A stretch of DNA of 64,000 nt from Cystobacter fuscus (GCF_002305875.1 NZ_CP022098.1:10478001-10542000); one strand, 5' to 3'; numbered from the stretch's first letter, positions 35,005 to 45,014 are shown. The notes: generated from the sequence alone by a model not told the origin. Numbers and translations are program-made.

Positions 35005-35799
35005 TCAGCTGCTCGCGGAGGTGTAGCGGCCGATGGAGTGCAACCACACCCGGCGCGAGAAGAACGCGAAGAGGAGCGAGCCGAGCAGCGCCCACACCAG
35101 CGCCGTCCATGGCAGCCGGCCGAGCATCGCCTCCGCCGGGAAGGTGGTCATCACCGCCAGGGGAATGACGAAGGTGAAGACGAAGGCGAGCACCCCGCGG
35201 AACACCGGCGCCGGCCAGCGCGCCGCATCGAAGATGGACGTGAAGAGGTAGGTGAGGTTGTCCACCTTCACCACGTAGAAGGCGGCGCACACCGTGAGGA
35301 TCCACAGCGAGTAGAGCAGGAGCACGCTCGCGCCCAGCAGCACGAGCGAGATGGCCACGCCCGACAGGGACGGCGCGCGGCCGATCTGGTGGAAGCCGTA
35401 GCCGAAGATGATCAGCGCCGCGACGAGGTTGATGGCCCGCCACGGCAGGAAGTTCTCCGTGGACACCAGGAACTGCGCGTCCGCGGGCTTGAGCAGCACG
35501 AAGTCCAGCGTCCCCTTGCGGATGTGCTCCACCACGCCCTGGAGACTCGGGTTGATGGCTCCTTCCAGGATGCCCTGCAGCAGGGTGAACCAGCCGATGA
35601 CCAGCAGCGACTCGCCGAAGCTCCATCCCTCGATGTCGCGCTGGGCGTTCTGGTAGACGACGAACAGGGGCACCAGCGCGGAGGCCATCCAGAAGAGGGA
35701 GATGAGCCCATCGAGCAGGAAGTCCGCCTGGTACTGCATGGCGAGCAGGCTGGACGCCCGGAGGCGAACCTTCAACAAACGCAGATAGCGGCGGAACAT
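35005..35799 (-). CDS. ABC-2 type permease
   Basis: The 264-residue protein has six membrane segments and the sequence FVLLKPADAQFLVS, typical of the ABC-2 (DUF990/YadH-like) permeases that pair with drug or polysaccharide ATPases. It is the last gene of a three-gene operon, 3 bases after a second permease. The transported substrate is unknown. Confidence 0.92.
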   Translation of the reverse strand: MFRRYLRLLKVRLRASSLLAMQYQADFLLDGLISLFWMASALVPLFVVYQNAQRDIEGWSFGESLLVIGWFTLLQGILEGAINPSLQGVVEHIRKGTLDFVLLKPADAQFLVSTENFLPWRAINLVAALIIFGYGFHQIGRAPSLSGVAISLVLLGASVLLLYSLWILTVCAAFYVVKVDNLTYLFTSIFDAARWPAPVFRGVLAFVFTFVIPLAVMTTFPAEAMLGRLPWTALVWALLGSLLFAFFSRRVWLHSIGRYTSASS

Positions 35800-35802
35800 G
35801 CC

Positions 35803-36606
35803 CTAGCCTCCATAGGCGGCGAAGCGCTTGAGGCCCCGCTTCCAGCTCAGGATGGACAGGCCGAGCAGCAGCGCCACCCACAACCACTGGCGGCCCAGCA
35901 ACCCCAGCGCCCCGGTGAGACCATGGGCGTTCGTCATCAACTCCACCGGCAGGCCAATCTGGTACCGGAAGGGCAACCAGTCCAACAGGCCGCGCAGCAC
36001 GGGGGGAAAGAGTTCCACCGGGTACAGGTAGCCGGAGCAGATGAGGAAGAAGGCGAACCACAGGTCCATGACCCGGTTGCTGCTCTCGATGTACAGGCTC
36101 AGGCTGCCGATGAGCACGTTGGCCAGGAAGGTGATGAGCCAGCCGCCCACGAGCGCCAGCAGGAACAACCCCCAGCCCCACGCGGTACCGGGCACCGAGC
36201 GGGTGCCCAGGGTGAACACGGAGAAGAGCGTCAGCGGCACCACCAGCAGCAGACGCAGGGGAAAGGTGCCCAGGTTCTCCGCCGCGTAGCTCCACAGGGG
36301 CGAGATGGGACGCAACAGGCGCATGGCCAGCGTGCCCTGACGCACCTCGTAGTTGATCTGCCAGGCCGCGTACGCCCCCGTCATCTGCCGCACCGAGAAG
36401 GTGGCCAGGAAGTAGCGCACGAAGTCGTGGGAGTCATAGCGCCCCACGGGCTCGTAGCGGGCCACCGCCGTCCACAGCGCCATGGAGATGAACGGCATGG
36501 TGGTGCCCAACACCCAGACGAGCATCTCCGCCCGGTAGGCCACCGCCTCGGACACGCCCACCCGCAGCAGCGTGGGCAGGGCACGCAGCGTGCCGCGCAC
36601 GCTCAT
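35803..36606 (-). CDS. ABC-2 type permease
   Basis: The 267-residue protein has about six hydrophobic helices, with YEVRQGTLAMRLLRPISPLW matching the conserved loop seen in its neighbour. It likely forms a heterodimeric pore with the downstream permease. The start overlaps the ATPase stop as ATGA. A much longer open frame reaching upstream is antisense or shadow sequence and was rejected. Confidence 0.92.
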   Translation of the reverse strand: MSVRGTLRALPTLLRVGVSEAVAYRAEMLVWVLGTTMPFISMALWTAVARYEPVGRYDSHDFVRYFLATFSVRQMTGAYAAWQINYEVRQGTLAMRLLRPISPLWSYAAENLGTFPLRLLLVVPLTLFSVFTLGTRSVPGTAWGWGLFLLALVGGWLITFLANVLIGSLSLYIESSNRVMDLWFAFFLICSGYLYPVELFPPVLRGLLDWLPFRYQIGLPVELMTNAHGLTGALGLLGRQWLWVALLLGLSILSWKRGLKRFAAYGG

Positions 36607-37598
36607 ACGCCCGCCTCCTGGCGCCGCGCCTTGCTCTCGGCGAACAGCTCGCTCATGACCTCTTCCAGGGGCGCGTTCTCCACCGTCAGGTCCATCACCG
36701 GCAGGGTGGAGAGCACCCGGCTCACGGTGGCGTTGACGGCCTCCTGCGACACCTGCAACACCGCCGACAATGGGTCGTGCGACACCACCTTGCCCAGGGC
36801 CGTGAGGTCCGGCGCGTCCACCGGCCGCGACAGGCGCAACACCACGCGCTTCTCCGGCCGCACCTTCTTCACCAGCGCGTCCAGCCCCCCGTCGTACGAC
36901 ACGATGCCCTTGTCGATGACGATGATGCGCGGACACAGCGCCGCCACGTCGTCCATGTAGTGGCTGGTGAGGATGAGCGTAGCGCCGTGCCGCTCGTTGT
37001 AGTCCTTGATGAAGGCGCGCATGGTGGCCTGCATGGACACGTCCAAGCCGATGGTGGGCTCGTCCAGGAAGAGCACCTTGGGCCGGTGGATGAGCGCCAC
37101 CGCCAGCTCGCACTTCATCCGCTCGCCGAGCGACAACTGCCGCGTCGGCTTGCCGAGCAGCTCGCCCAGATCCAGCAGCGTCACCAGCTCGTCCAGGGTC
37201 TGCTTGTATTGGGCGGTGGGAACGTCGTAGATGGCGCGGTTGAGTTCGAGCGTCTCCGACGGGGGCAGGTCCCAGATGAGCTGCTGCTTCTGCCCCGTCA
37301 CCAGCATGATCTTCTTGAGGAAGGCCTCCTCGCGATGACGCGGGACATGACCGTCCACGCGCACCTCGCCGCTCGAGGGGTACAACAGTCCCGAGAGCAC
37401 CTTGAGGGTGGTGGTCTTCCCCGCCCCGTTGGGACCCAGGAAGCCCACGCGCTCGCCGGGCTGGATGTCGAAGGAGATGCCATCCACCGCCTTGACGGAG
37501 GTGTAGGTCCGATGAAAGACCGAGCGGAGGGCGGCCTTGAGGCCGGGCGGACGCTTGTGGACCTGATAGTGCTTGCGCAGGTCGCGGACGGAAATCAT
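36603..37598 (-). CDS. ABC transporter ATP-binding protein
   Basis: The 331-residue protein has Walker A GPNGAGKTTTLK, signature QLSLGERMKCELA, Walker B VLFLDEPTIGLD and the H-loop TSHYMDD. The C-terminal 90 residues form the extra domain found in export ATPases of the NatA/YadG type. It heads the exporter operon with two permeases. Confidence 0.96.
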   Translation of the reverse strand: MISVRDLRKHYQVHKRPPGLKAALRSVFHRTYTSVKAVDGISFDIQPGERVGFLGPNGAGKTTTLKVLSGLLYPSSGEVRVDGHVPRHREEAFLKKIMLVTGQKQQLIWDLPPSETLELNRAIYDVPTAQYKQTLDELVTLLDLGELLGKPTRQLSLGERMKCELAVALIHRPKVLFLDEPTIGLDVSMQATMRAFIKDYNERHGATLILTSHYMDDVAALCPRIIVIDKGIVSYDGGLDALVKKVRPEKRVVLRLSRPVDAPDLTALGKVVSHDPLSAVLQVSQEAVNATVSRVLSTLPVMDLTVENAPLEEVMSELFAESKARRQEAGV

Positions 37599-37662
37599 TG
37601 AGTCGGGGTTTAACGCGGTTGCCCCTCAGAGGCGACCCTTCTATCGCGAAGGCAGGGTGGGG

Positions 37663-38862
37663 ATGAGTGGCCCGTACGGCAAGGACTTGGAGCGTTGGAT
37701 TCCGCGGCTCATCGCCGTCTGGAGGCAGGCGCGCGGCAGGGCGGACGGACCCGAGACGCGCCTGACGCCACAGGAAGTGAAGGAGGTGGGCGCGGGAGTG
37801 AAACAGCTCTCGCTGGGACTCACGCGCGAGCGCAAACTCGCCGGGGCGCGCTACATGGACGACCCCAAGCTGCTCGGCGCCTACCTGCTCTTCTACTGGC
37901 CCGTCTCCTATGCCCAGGCCCGCGAGGCCCTGGGCGAACTGTCCGCGAGGCCCCGCTCGGTGCTCGACCTGGGCAGCGGTCCCGCTCCGGTGGCCTTCGC
38001 CGCGCTGGACGCGGGTGCCGCCGAGGTGACGGCCGCGGACCGCAGCAAGCCCGCGTTGGCGCTCGCGCGCGCCCTGGCGACGGAGGCCGGTGAGGCGCTC
38101 GCCACCCGGGAGTGGGATCCGCTGCGCAAGGCCCCCCCACCCGAGGGCAAGTACGATCTCATCACCATGGGCCACGTGCTCAACGAGCTGTATGGCGCGG
38201 GGGACGAGGCGGTGAAGCCGCGCGCGGCACTGCTGGAGCAGGTGCTGGCCCAGGTGAAGCCGGGGGGCAGCCTGGTGGTGCTGGAGCCCGCGCTGCGCGA
38301 GACGTCGCGGCTCTTGCTCAAGGTGCGCGACGTCATGGTGGAGAAGGGCTACGCCATCCGCGCGCCCTGCCTCTACCGGGGCGCCTGTCCCGCGCTGGTG
38401 AAGGAGAGCGACTGGTGCCACGCGGAGCGCACCTGGACGATGCCCCGGGTGGTGGAGGAGATCGCCAGGGCGGCGGGGCTGCACAAGGAAGCGCTGAAGA
38501 TGAGCTACCTGGTGCTCGCGCCCGCGGGCGAAGGCTGGCCCGAGCCCCGGCCGGAGCGGCTCTTCCGCATCGTGTCCGAGTCGCTCGAGGGCAAGGGGCG
38601 CCAGCGCTTCATCGGCTGTGGCGCCGAGGGCCGCATGGGCCTGGCGATGCAGGACAAGCACCGCACGGAGAAGAACGAGCGCTTCTTCAAGCTGCACCGC
38701 GGCGACGTCGTCTCGGTAACGAACACCGAGGCCAAGGGAGACGGGCTCGCGCTGGATGACCGCTCGGAGGTGAAGGTGGTGGCCTATGCGGGCCAGGGCG
38801 TGCCCCCGGCCCCGAAGACGCCCGCACCGCCCCCGGACGAGGGCCAGCGCGAGCCGACGTGA
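37663..38862 (+). CDS. Rsm22-like ribosomal small subunit methyltransferase-family protein
   Basis: The 399-residue protein has a class I SAM site SVLDLGSGPAPVAFAALDAG, then HVLNELYG and a Cys cluster CLYRGACPALVKESDWC that can hold an iron-sulphur cluster, as in Rsm22/METTL17. Homologues act in ribosome small-subunit maturation; methyl transfer is not proven for the family. The C-terminus is a Pro-rich tail. ATG at 37663 follows GGGTGGGG. The gene is divergent from the ABC operon and its stop abuts the FKBP stop. Confidence 0.82.
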   Translation: MSGPYGKDLERWIPRLIAVWRQARGRADGPETRLTPQEVKEVGAGVKQLSLGLTRERKLAGARYMDDPKLLGAYLLFYWPVSYAQAREALGELSARPRSVLDLGSGPAPVAFAALDAGAAEVTAADRSKPALALARALATEAGEALATREWDPLRKAPPPEGKYDLITMGHVLNELYGAGDEAVKPRAALLEQVLAQVKPGGSLVVLEPALRETSRLLLKVRDVMVEKGYAIRAPCLYRGACPALVKESDWCHAERTWTMPRVVEEIARAAGLHKEALKMSYLVLAPAGEGWPEPRPERLFRIVSESLEGKGRQRFIGCGAEGRMGLAMQDKHRTEKNERFFKLHRGDVVSVTNTEAKGDGLALDDRSEVKVVAYAGQGVPPAPKTPAPPPDEGQREPT

Positions 38863-39354
38863 TCAGTGATCGTGGTCGTGCCCGTGCTCGCCGTGGGCGT
38901 GACCGTGCTCCAGCTCTTCCTTCGTCGCGGCGCGCACGTTGTGCACCTTGACCTCGAAGTGGAGCGTCTTGCCGGCGAAGGGGTGGTTGAAGTCGACGAC
39001 GACCGTGTCGCCCTTCACTTCCTTCACGAGGAAGTCCACCTCGTCGCCCTCGTGGTCGGTGGCGCTGAGGATGGCGCCCGGCTTGATCTCCATCTCCGCC
39101 GGGAACTCGCTGCGCGGCACCTCCTCCACGCCGTCCGGATCGATCTCCCCGTAGCCCTCCTCCGGCGAGACGACGACCTTCAGGGACTCGCCCTTGGTCT
39201 TGCCCTCCAGCGCCTTCTCCAGGCCCGGGACGATCTCATCGTGCCCGTGCAGGTACTCGAGCGGCTCTCCCGGCTCGCTCTCATCCACCACTTCTCCATC
39301 CCCCAGATGCAGCCGGTACTCGATGGAAACGACGCTGTCCTTGGCGATTTTCAT
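38863..39354 (-). CDS. SlyD-like FKBP-type peptidyl-prolyl isomerase
   Basis: The 163-residue protein has the FKBP half-domains (EYRLHLGDGEVVDES, VPGLEKALEGKTKGE) enclosing an insert-in-flap (PEEGYGEIDPDGVEEVPRSE), as in SlyD. The end is a His-rich tail (HGHAHGEHGHDHDH) that binds metals such as nickel. It works as a chaperone and prolyl isomerase in the cytosol. Its stop sits directly against the stop of the opposite gene. Confidence 0.94.
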   Translation of the reverse strand: MKIAKDSVVSIEYRLHLGDGEVVDESEPGEPLEYLHGHDEIVPGLEKALEGKTKGESLKVVVSPEEGYGEIDPDGVEEVPRSEFPAEMEIKPGAILSATDHEGDEVDFLVKEVKGDTVVVDFNHPFAGKTLHFEVKVHNVRAATKEELEHGHAHGEHGHDHDH

Positions 39355-39400
39355 GAGGCCCTCATAACAAGCGAAACGTCCCGGACGCTACTTCACGACT

Positions 39401-40792
39401 TCAGTACGGCTTCAATGCCTGGGCCAGCTCGGCGTACAGGTGGATGGCGCTGCGCACCGCCTTGTCCCAGTCACCCAGGTGCAGGCTCTCGTTCTCAGAG
39501 TGGGCATTGGTGTACGGATCCTCCACGCCGATGAGCAGCGCGGGCACCCCGCCCAGCTCCCGGGCGAACGGCTCCACGAAGGGAATGGACGCGCCACACC
39601 CGATGGCCACGGGCTCGGTGCCATAGCCCAGGCGCAGCGCGCGGAAGGCGGCCTGGAAGGCCGGATGCGACGTCTCCGTGAACCAGGGGCCCGCGGGCGC
39701 GTCCTCCTTGATGTGCAGCTCCAGTCCCCAGGGCACGCGCTGCTTCAGGTGCTCCACCAGCCGCCGCTGCACGTCCGCCGCGTCCAGGTCCGGCACGACG
39801 CGGATGCCCACGCGCGCCCACGCCACGTCGCAGATGATGTTGCGCGCGTCCTTGCGGCTGCTCGCCTGGATGGCGTTGATGGCGAGCGCCGGCTGGCGCC
39901 AGTTCGTCTCCCACGGATGGCGCCCACCGAGCAGCTCGGCGCCGGGCACCAGGCCCGCCTGCTGCTTGAAGTACGCCTCGTCACCCGGCAGCGCCTGGAT
40001 GCTCCGCCGCTCGTCCCCGGTGAGCGGACGCACGTGCTCGTGGATGCCCTCGATGGCGATGCTGCCGTCGGGGTTCGTCAGCGAGGCGAGCATCCGGCAC
40101 AGCGCCATCACCGGATCCGGCACCGGCCCGCCCCACATGCCCGAGTGCACCGCCTGCCGCAGCGCGCGCACCTCCACGTCCACCGTCACCAGGCCGCGCA
40201 GCGCGGTGGTGATGGAGGGCAGCCCCGTGTCGAAGTTCGTCGTGTCCGTGAGCACGATGGCGTCCGCCTGGAGCAGCGCCTTGTGCCGTTGCAGGAAGGT
40301 GCCCAGGTGCTCGCTGCCCACTTCCTCCTCACCCTCGATGAGCACCTTCACGTTGAGCGGCAGCTCCCCGCCGCCCTTCAACCACGCGTCCACCGCCGAG
40401 GTGTGCACCACGATGCCCGCCTTGTCGTCCGCCGCGCCCCGCCCATAGAGCCGCCCGTCGCGCACCTGCGGCTCGAACGGCGGGCTCTTCCACGCCCCCT
40501 CGTCCCCCGCTGGCTGTACGTCATGGTGGGCGTACAGCAGGAGCGTGGGTTTGCCAGGAGCCTTCAACCGCTCGCCGTACACGTACGGATGCGCACCGTC
40601 CAACTCCAGCAAGCGCACGTTTTCGAACCCACGCGACTTCAACAGTGCCGCTGTGGCTTCCGCGCTCGCTCGCACGTGCGCGGGATCGAAGCCGTCGAAA
40701 GACACACTGGGAATGCGGATCAGCTGCTTCAAATCTTCGAGATAGCTGTTCTTCTGGGCGTCGAAGTGGGCCAGGGCCTGATCGGTGGACAT
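39401..40792 (-). CDS. M20-family dipeptidase
   Basis: The 463-residue protein has the di-zinc ligands of M20 peptidases: His in [11 protein letters not shown], the bridging Asp in [10 protein letters not shown], and Glu residues in [13 protein letters not shown], followed by the dimerisation domain and a late His ([13 protein letters not shown] region). It likely cleaves dipeptides or similar. Length is normal. The gene is divergent from a response regulator. Confidence 0.94.
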   Translation of the reverse strand: MSTDQALAHFDAQKNSYLEDLKQLIRIPSVSFDGFDPAHVRASAEATAALLKSRGFENVRLLELDGAHPYVYGERLKAPGKPTLLLYAHHDVQPAGDEGAWKSPPFEPQVRDGRLYGRGAADDKAGIVVHTSAVDAWLKGGGELPLNVKVLIEGEEEVGSEHLGTFLQRHKALLQADAIVLTDTTNFDTGLPSITTALRGLVTVDVEVRALRQAVHSGMWGGPVPDPVMALCRMLASLTNPDGSIAIEGIHEHVRPLTGDERRSIQALPGDEAYFKQQAGLVPGAELLGGRHPWETNWRQPALAINAIQASSRKDARNIICDVAWARVGIRVVPDLDAADVQRRLVEHLKQRVPWGLELHIKEDAPAGPWFTETSHPAFQAAFRALRLGYGTEPVAIGCGASIPFVEPFARELGGVPALLIGVEDPYTNAHSENESLHLGDWDKAVRSAIHLYAELAQALKPY

Positions 40793-40902
40793 GGCGAGTG
40801 CTTAGCCCACTTCCCGTGGTCTCCGCGCGAGTGATGAAAGCAATGAGAAAGCACGTCGAGCCCATGGGCAATCCAGGGGTGGGCGCCTTATCATGGCGCG
40901 AC

Positions 40903-41274
40903 ATGCCCCCCCCGACGCTTCTGCTGGTCGATGATGATCGCTTCGTGCGCCACCTCCTCAAGGACGCCATCCAGGAAAGTGGCCTCGAGGTGCGGATGCT
41001 CGAGGCCTCGGACGGCCGCGAGGGGCTGGAGGTCGCCGCGCGCGAGCAGCCGGCGTTGATGCTGTTGGATCTCTTCATGCCCCGGTGCAGCGGGCTGGAG
41101 GTGCTCGCGCACATCAAGCAGTCCTCACCGGACACGCGGGTGCTCATCATCAGCAGCATGGATGCCGATCCGGTGGTGCAGCAGGCCCTGTCCGCCGGGG
41201 CCGTGGGCTTCGTGGGCAAGCCCTTCCATCCGTTGGAAATCTCCCTGGCCATCCGCCAGGCCCTGGCCCACTGA
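40903..41274 (+). CDS. Single-domain response regulator
   Basis: The 123-residue protein is a receiver only: acidic pair in LLVDDDR, phospho-acceptor Asp56 in LMLLDLFMP, and Lys106 in FVGKPF. It has no output domain. It lies 20 bases before the GYF-J-PilZ gene and near a histidine kinase, so the three probably form one signalling unit. The ATG at 40903 begins the receiver directly. Confidence 0.92.
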   Translation: MPPPTLLLVDDDRFVRHLLKDAIQESGLEVRMLEASDGREGLEVAAREQPALMLLDLFMPRCSGLEVLAHIKQSSPDTRVLIISSMDADPVVQQALSAGAVGFVGKPFHPLEISLAIRQALAH

Positions 41275-41294
41275 ACACAAACCGAGGAGAGCCC

Positions 41295-42194
41295 ATGTCG
41301 AATTACTGGATTGGAGACTCCGTCGGACGCGTGTTGGGACCCCTGACGCTCCAGTCGCTGCGGGAACTGGTGAGCTCGGGACGTCTCAAAGCCGTCACCC
41401 GCGCTTCCCGCGATGGCGAATCCTGGGAGCCCATCGCGCAGTTCAACGAAGTGAAGGATCTGTTCAGCACCTTGCGGCCCGGCTCCGCCGACGAGTCCGG
41501 GCAGGCCGCGCGCCTGCGCACGCAGTTGGGGCAGATGCAGTCGATGAGCGTGTGGCAGATCTTCGGGTTGAAGCCGGAGGCGCCGCTGGAGGAGGTGCGC
41601 AGCGCCTTCTTCCGGATGGCGCGGCGCTTCGCCCCCGAGCATCTGGCCCCGGACACCAGCCCCGAGCTGCGCAAGGTGCACGCGGACATCTTCGATCTGC
41701 TCGCGCGCCGCATGCGCGAGGCGGAGGCCCAGCGCGCCACGGTTCCGGCGGCGCCCGTGAGCGAGGGTCCCCGCACGACGACTCCCGCCGGCGGACGCGC
41801 CGCCGTGCAGGCCCCGGGCTACACCTACTCGGCCGGGGAGTTCGTGGGCCTGCGCACCCAGAACGACCGGACCCAGGTGGAAGTCCAGGTGAACGCGCGC
41901 AACATGGGCATCTTCACCGACCACCGCATCATCAACCTGCAGTCCGGAGGGCTCTTCATTCCCGCGTCCAACCCCTTGCGGTTGGGCACCCGGGTGGAAC
42001 TGGTGTTGAATTTCGAGCAGCCTCCGCGGCAGATCAAGCTGCGCAGCTCCGTCATCTGGGAATACACGCTCGACGATGGTAAGCAGCCGCGCGGCTATGG
42101 CCTCGGTCTGGCGGACTTGAGGCCCGAGGAGCGCACCTTCCTCGACGACTTCCTGCGCACACATCGCGTCCAGGCGCCCACGACCGCGGGCTGA
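41295..42194 (+). CDS. GYF_2-like, J-like and PilZ multidomain protein
   Basis: The 299-residue protein begins with a GYF_2-like domain (YWIGDSVGRVLGPLTLQSL, about 1-55). A J-like helical segment follows at about 75-130 (MSVWQIFGLKPEAPLEEVRS, then MARRFAPEHLAPD) but lacks HPD. A PilZ-type domain at about 185-290 (SGGLFIPASNPLRLGTRVEL) may sense cyclic di-GMP, though the RxxxR motif is not plain. GAGGAGA precedes the start. The combination suggests an adaptor in motility or surface signalling. Confidence 0.75.
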   Translation: MSNYWIGDSVGRVLGPLTLQSLRELVSSGRLKAVTRASRDGESWEPIAQFNEVKDLFSTLRPGSADESGQAARLRTQLGQMQSMSVWQIFGLKPEAPLEEVRSAFFRMARRFAPEHLAPDTSPELRKVHADIFDLLARRMREAEAQRATVPAAPVSEGPRTTTPAGGRAAVQAPGYTYSAGEFVGLRTQNDRTQVEVQVNARNMGIFTDHRIINLQSGGLFIPASNPLRLGTRVELVLNFEQPPRQIKLRSSVIWEYTLDDGKQPRGYGLGLADLRPEERTFLDDFLRTHRVQAPTTAG

Positions 42195-42259
42195 GCCACA
42201 TGGCGGTCCGCGTCCATCTCGGCCGCAGCCCCCCACCCCTCCGCCGGAAGGAGCAGGAC

Positions 42260-43861
42260 GTGTCCGATCCGGCCGAGTACCAGGCCCTCGATGGACTGCC
42301 GGCGCCGGTGCTGGTGGTGCGTGGAGAGCGGACCGTCTACGCCAACCCGGCGTTGTTGAAGTTGTTGGGCATCAGCCTGCCCGAGGTGCTCGACACGCCC
42401 GTGCTGATGATGCTCGCGCGCTTCTCGCCCGAGGATCAGCGCTGGCTGGAGCCGATGCACACCGAGTACACCCGTGGAAGGCAGACACCCGACAAGCTGT
42501 GGGTGCGCGTGCGGGTGGCGGAAGAGCAAGAACGGACCTATTGCATGAGTCGGGGCGAGGGAGTGCGGGCGGAGGACACCCTGTTGATGTTGGTGGACGC
42601 GGAGGGAGAAGCGAGTACGCGGCGGCTCACCGAGTCACTCGTGGAGGCCGCGGGCAAGCTGTTGCACTGCCGTGACGAACAGAGCGTGCTGGAGACGGCG
42701 GTCGAGGCCATCCACCGGCACGGCTTCTCCGTGATGGTGCTGCTGCTCGAGGGCGACAACCTGCGCTACGGGCCCCTGCGGCAGGACGCGGCGCAGGTGA
42801 CCACGTGCGAGGTGCTCTACGGCAAGCCCCTGCAGGAGATCCGCTTTCCGCGCTCCAGCATGCCGCACATCGACGAGGTGCTGGCGCGGCACAAGGCGGC
42901 CTTCCACTCGGACTTCCTCCAGGTGCTGGAGAACGTGCGCACCATGGAGCCGCTCGCGTGGCTGCGGCGCGCCTACCCGAGCGTGCGCGCCCTGGACGCG
43001 CCCATCTTCGTGCAGGGCAAGCCCTACGGAATCCTGTCCGTGCAGGGCGAGACGCTGACGCCCACGAGCGCGGCCACGCTGGAGCTGTTCGCGCGGCAGA
43101 TGGGAGGGGCGCTGGAGAACGTGCGACACCACCGGCTGGCGGCCTCGCGGCTGGCGGAGCTGTCGCGGTTGCAGTCGGAGCTGGTGGCGCAGGAGCGGCT
43201 CACCGTGCTGGGCGAGGCCGCGGGCGTGGTGGCCCACGAGGTGCGCAACCCCCTGGGCGCCATCCTCAACGCGGTGGCGGTGCTCAAGCGAGACCGGCTG
43301 GGCCCGGTGAGCACGAGCGCGGTACGGATGCTGGAGGAAGAGGCCACGCGCCTGGACGCGATGGTGAGGGACTTGCTGGACGTGGTGCGGCCGATGGAGC
43401 CCCGGCCCCGCGCGCTGCACCCGGGCGAGCTGGCCCGGCGCACCCTGGAGCTGCTGCGCCAGCGCCACCAGCTGGGCACCCTCCAGGTGCTCATGAACGA
43501 GGCGCCGGACCTGCCCCTGCTCCAGGGCGACGAGATGCTGTTGCAGCTCGCGCTGGAGAACCTGCTGCGCAACGCCGTGCAGGCCTCGCCCCCGGAGGGC
43601 CGGGTGACCGTGTCGGTGTCGCGCGTGCCCGAGGGCGTGCTGCTCACCGTGGAGGACGAGGGCTCGGGCATCTCCCCGGCCGACATCCACCGCATCTTCG
43701 AGCCCTTCTTCACCACGCGCGCCACGGGCACCGGCCTGGGGCTGGCGGTGGTGCGGCGCGTGGTGCTCGCCCACGGCGGCACGGTGTCCGCGGGGCAGCG
43801 GCCGGGAGGCGGCGCGCGCTTCGAGCTGCGGCTGCCGCTCGCTCACCCCTCGCCGGAGTGA
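42260..43861 (+). CDS. PAS-GAF sensor histidine kinase
   Basis: The 533-residue soluble kinase has a PAS-like domain (about 10-115), a GAF-like domain (about 130-290), a HisKA helix with His326 in VVAHEVRNPLGAILN, and an HATPase domain with N (ENLLRNAVQAS), G1 (VEDEGSGI) and G2 (GTGLGLAVVRR) boxes. There are no membrane segments. GTG at 42260 follows AAGGAG; an ATG 20 codons upstream has no site. It probably acts on the response regulator two genes upstream. Confidence 0.92.
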   Translation: MSDPAEYQALDGLPAPVLVVRGERTVYANPALLKLLGISLPEVLDTPVLMMLARFSPEDQRWLEPMHTEYTRGRQTPDKLWVRVRVAEEQERTYCMSRGEGVRAEDTLLMLVDAEGEASTRRLTESLVEAAGKLLHCRDEQSVLETAVEAIHRHGFSVMVLLLEGDNLRYGPLRQDAAQVTTCEVLYGKPLQEIRFPRSSMPHIDEVLARHKAAFHSDFLQVLENVRTMEPLAWLRRAYPSVRALDAPIFVQGKPYGILSVQGETLTPTSAATLELFARQMGGALENVRHHRLAASRLAELSRLQSELVAQERLTVLGEAAGVVAHEVRNPLGAILNAVAVLKRDRLGPVSTSAVRMLEEEATRLDAMVRDLLDVVRPMEPRPRALHPGELARRTLELLRQRHQLGTLQVLMNEAPDLPLLQGDEMLLQLALENLLRNAVQASPPEGRVTVSVSRVPEGVLLTVEDEGSGISPADIHRIFEPFFTTRATGTGLGLAVVRRVVLAHGGTVSAGQRPGGGARFELRLPLAHPSPE

Positions 43862-43868
43862 AAGCGCC

Positions 43869-45014
43869 TCAGGGAAGGGCGCACAGGAGCAGACGGCAGC
43901 GCAGCCCCCCATTGCGCACCGGCAGCTCGCGCGCCCCGGGCAGGGCGAGCGCGCGGATGAGGCCTGGCTCCTCGGGAACGAGCACCGCGGCGCGCCAGCC
44001 CGTGAAGGCCCGCCGCAAGGTGGCCCCGAGCGCCCGGTACAACCCCGGCAGATCCTCCCCCTCGCCCACCCGCTTGCCATAGGGCGGATTGGCCACCACC
44101 CACCCGGGCCCGAGCCCCGAGGGCAGCGTCAGCGTGCGCACGTCCTGGCGCTCCAGCGTGAGCGTCACGCCCGCCCGCCGCGCGTTGCGTCTGGCCGTCC
44201 CCAGCGAGCCCGCGTTGAGATCATGCCCCCGCAGCACCGCGCGCGGGGCCGGCAGGACCTGGGCCTCCGCCCGGGCCCGGCGCGCGGCCCAGGCCCCCGC
44301 GTCGAAGCCGGGAAAGCGCTCGAAGGCGAAGGGCCGCGCGAGCCCCGGCGCCCGCTGTTGGGACATCCACGCGCCCTCGATGAGGAAGGTGCCCGAGCCA
44401 CACATGGGGTCCACCAGCGGCGCCACGCCGTCGTACCCGGCCAGCACCAGGATGCCCGCGGCGAGCGTCTCGCGCAGCGGCGCCCGGCTCACCTCCTGGC
44501 GGTAGCCCCGGCGGTGCAGCGGCTCGCCACTGGTGTCCGCGCTCACCGTGCACGTGTCGCCCTCCACGCGCACGAGCAGGGTGAGGCCCTCGCCCGGTTC
44601 CTCGTCCAGGAGGCCCGCGCGCTCCACCGATGGCAGCCCCCAGGCCCGGGCCGCGGCGGCCAGCACCGCGTCCGGCCCCTTGAAGCGCGCGCCATGCAGG
44701 ACCACCGACAGCCGGGGCACCGTCCGCCCGTCCCATACCGGCCGCAGGGGCAGGGCCGCGAGTCCCCTGGCGAGCGCCGCCGCGTCCGGCGCGGGAAAGC
44801 GACCCAGGCGCAGCCACACCCGGCTCGCCGTGCGCAGGCACAGGTTGGCCTCCTGGTACAGCCCCGGGGCCCCCTCGAGTTCCACCCCCCCCTCCACGCG
44901 CCGGGGCGACAGGCCCAGGGCCTCCGCCTCGGCCGCCACGGCGGGCTCCAGGCCGGGCAGCGCCGGGATGAAGAGCCACTCCCTCTGTTGGACGTTGGTC
45001 ACCTGGAGCGGCAT
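43869..45014 (-). CDS. THUMP-domain RNA methyltransferase
   Basis: The 381-residue protein has an N-terminal ferredoxin-like/THUMP region (about 10-165) and a RlmL-type SAM methyltransferase domain with LVDPMCGSGTFLIEGA and the catalytic NPPYGKR motif. It probably makes an N2-methylguanine in 23S rRNA or tRNA. It is shorter than fused RlmKL. ATG at 45014; the gene is divergent from the flavin oxidoreductase and lies 7 bases past the histidine kinase stop. Confidence 0.92.
   Translation of the reverse strand: MPLQVTNVQQREWLFIPALPGLEPAVAAEAEALGLSPRRVEGGVELEGAPGLYQEANLCLRTASRVWLRLGRFPAPDAAALARGLAALPLRPVWDGRTVPRLSVVLHGARFKGPDAVLAAAARAWGLPSVERAGLLDEEPGEGLTLLVRVEGDTCTVSADTSGEPLHRRGYRQEVSRAPLRETLAAGILVLAGYDGVAPLVDPMCGSGTFLIEGAWMSQQRAPGLARPFAFERFPGFDAGAWAARRARAEAQVLPAPRAVLRGHDLNAGSLGTARRNARRAGVTLTLERQDVRTLTLPSGLGPGWVVANPPYGKRVGEGEDLPGLYRALGATLRRAFTGWRAAVLVPEEPGLIRALALPGARELPVRNGGLRCRLLLCALP

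Noticed and set aside
34804..36960. A 718-residue plus-strand frame over the ABC genes
   Set aside because: Gln/His/Arg-rich shadow sequence opposite two membrane proteins.
35803..38697. A 964-residue minus-strand frame covering the permease and ATPase
   Set aside because: Only the last 267 residues are permease; the rest is another frame of the ATPase and antisense of the Rsm22-like gene.
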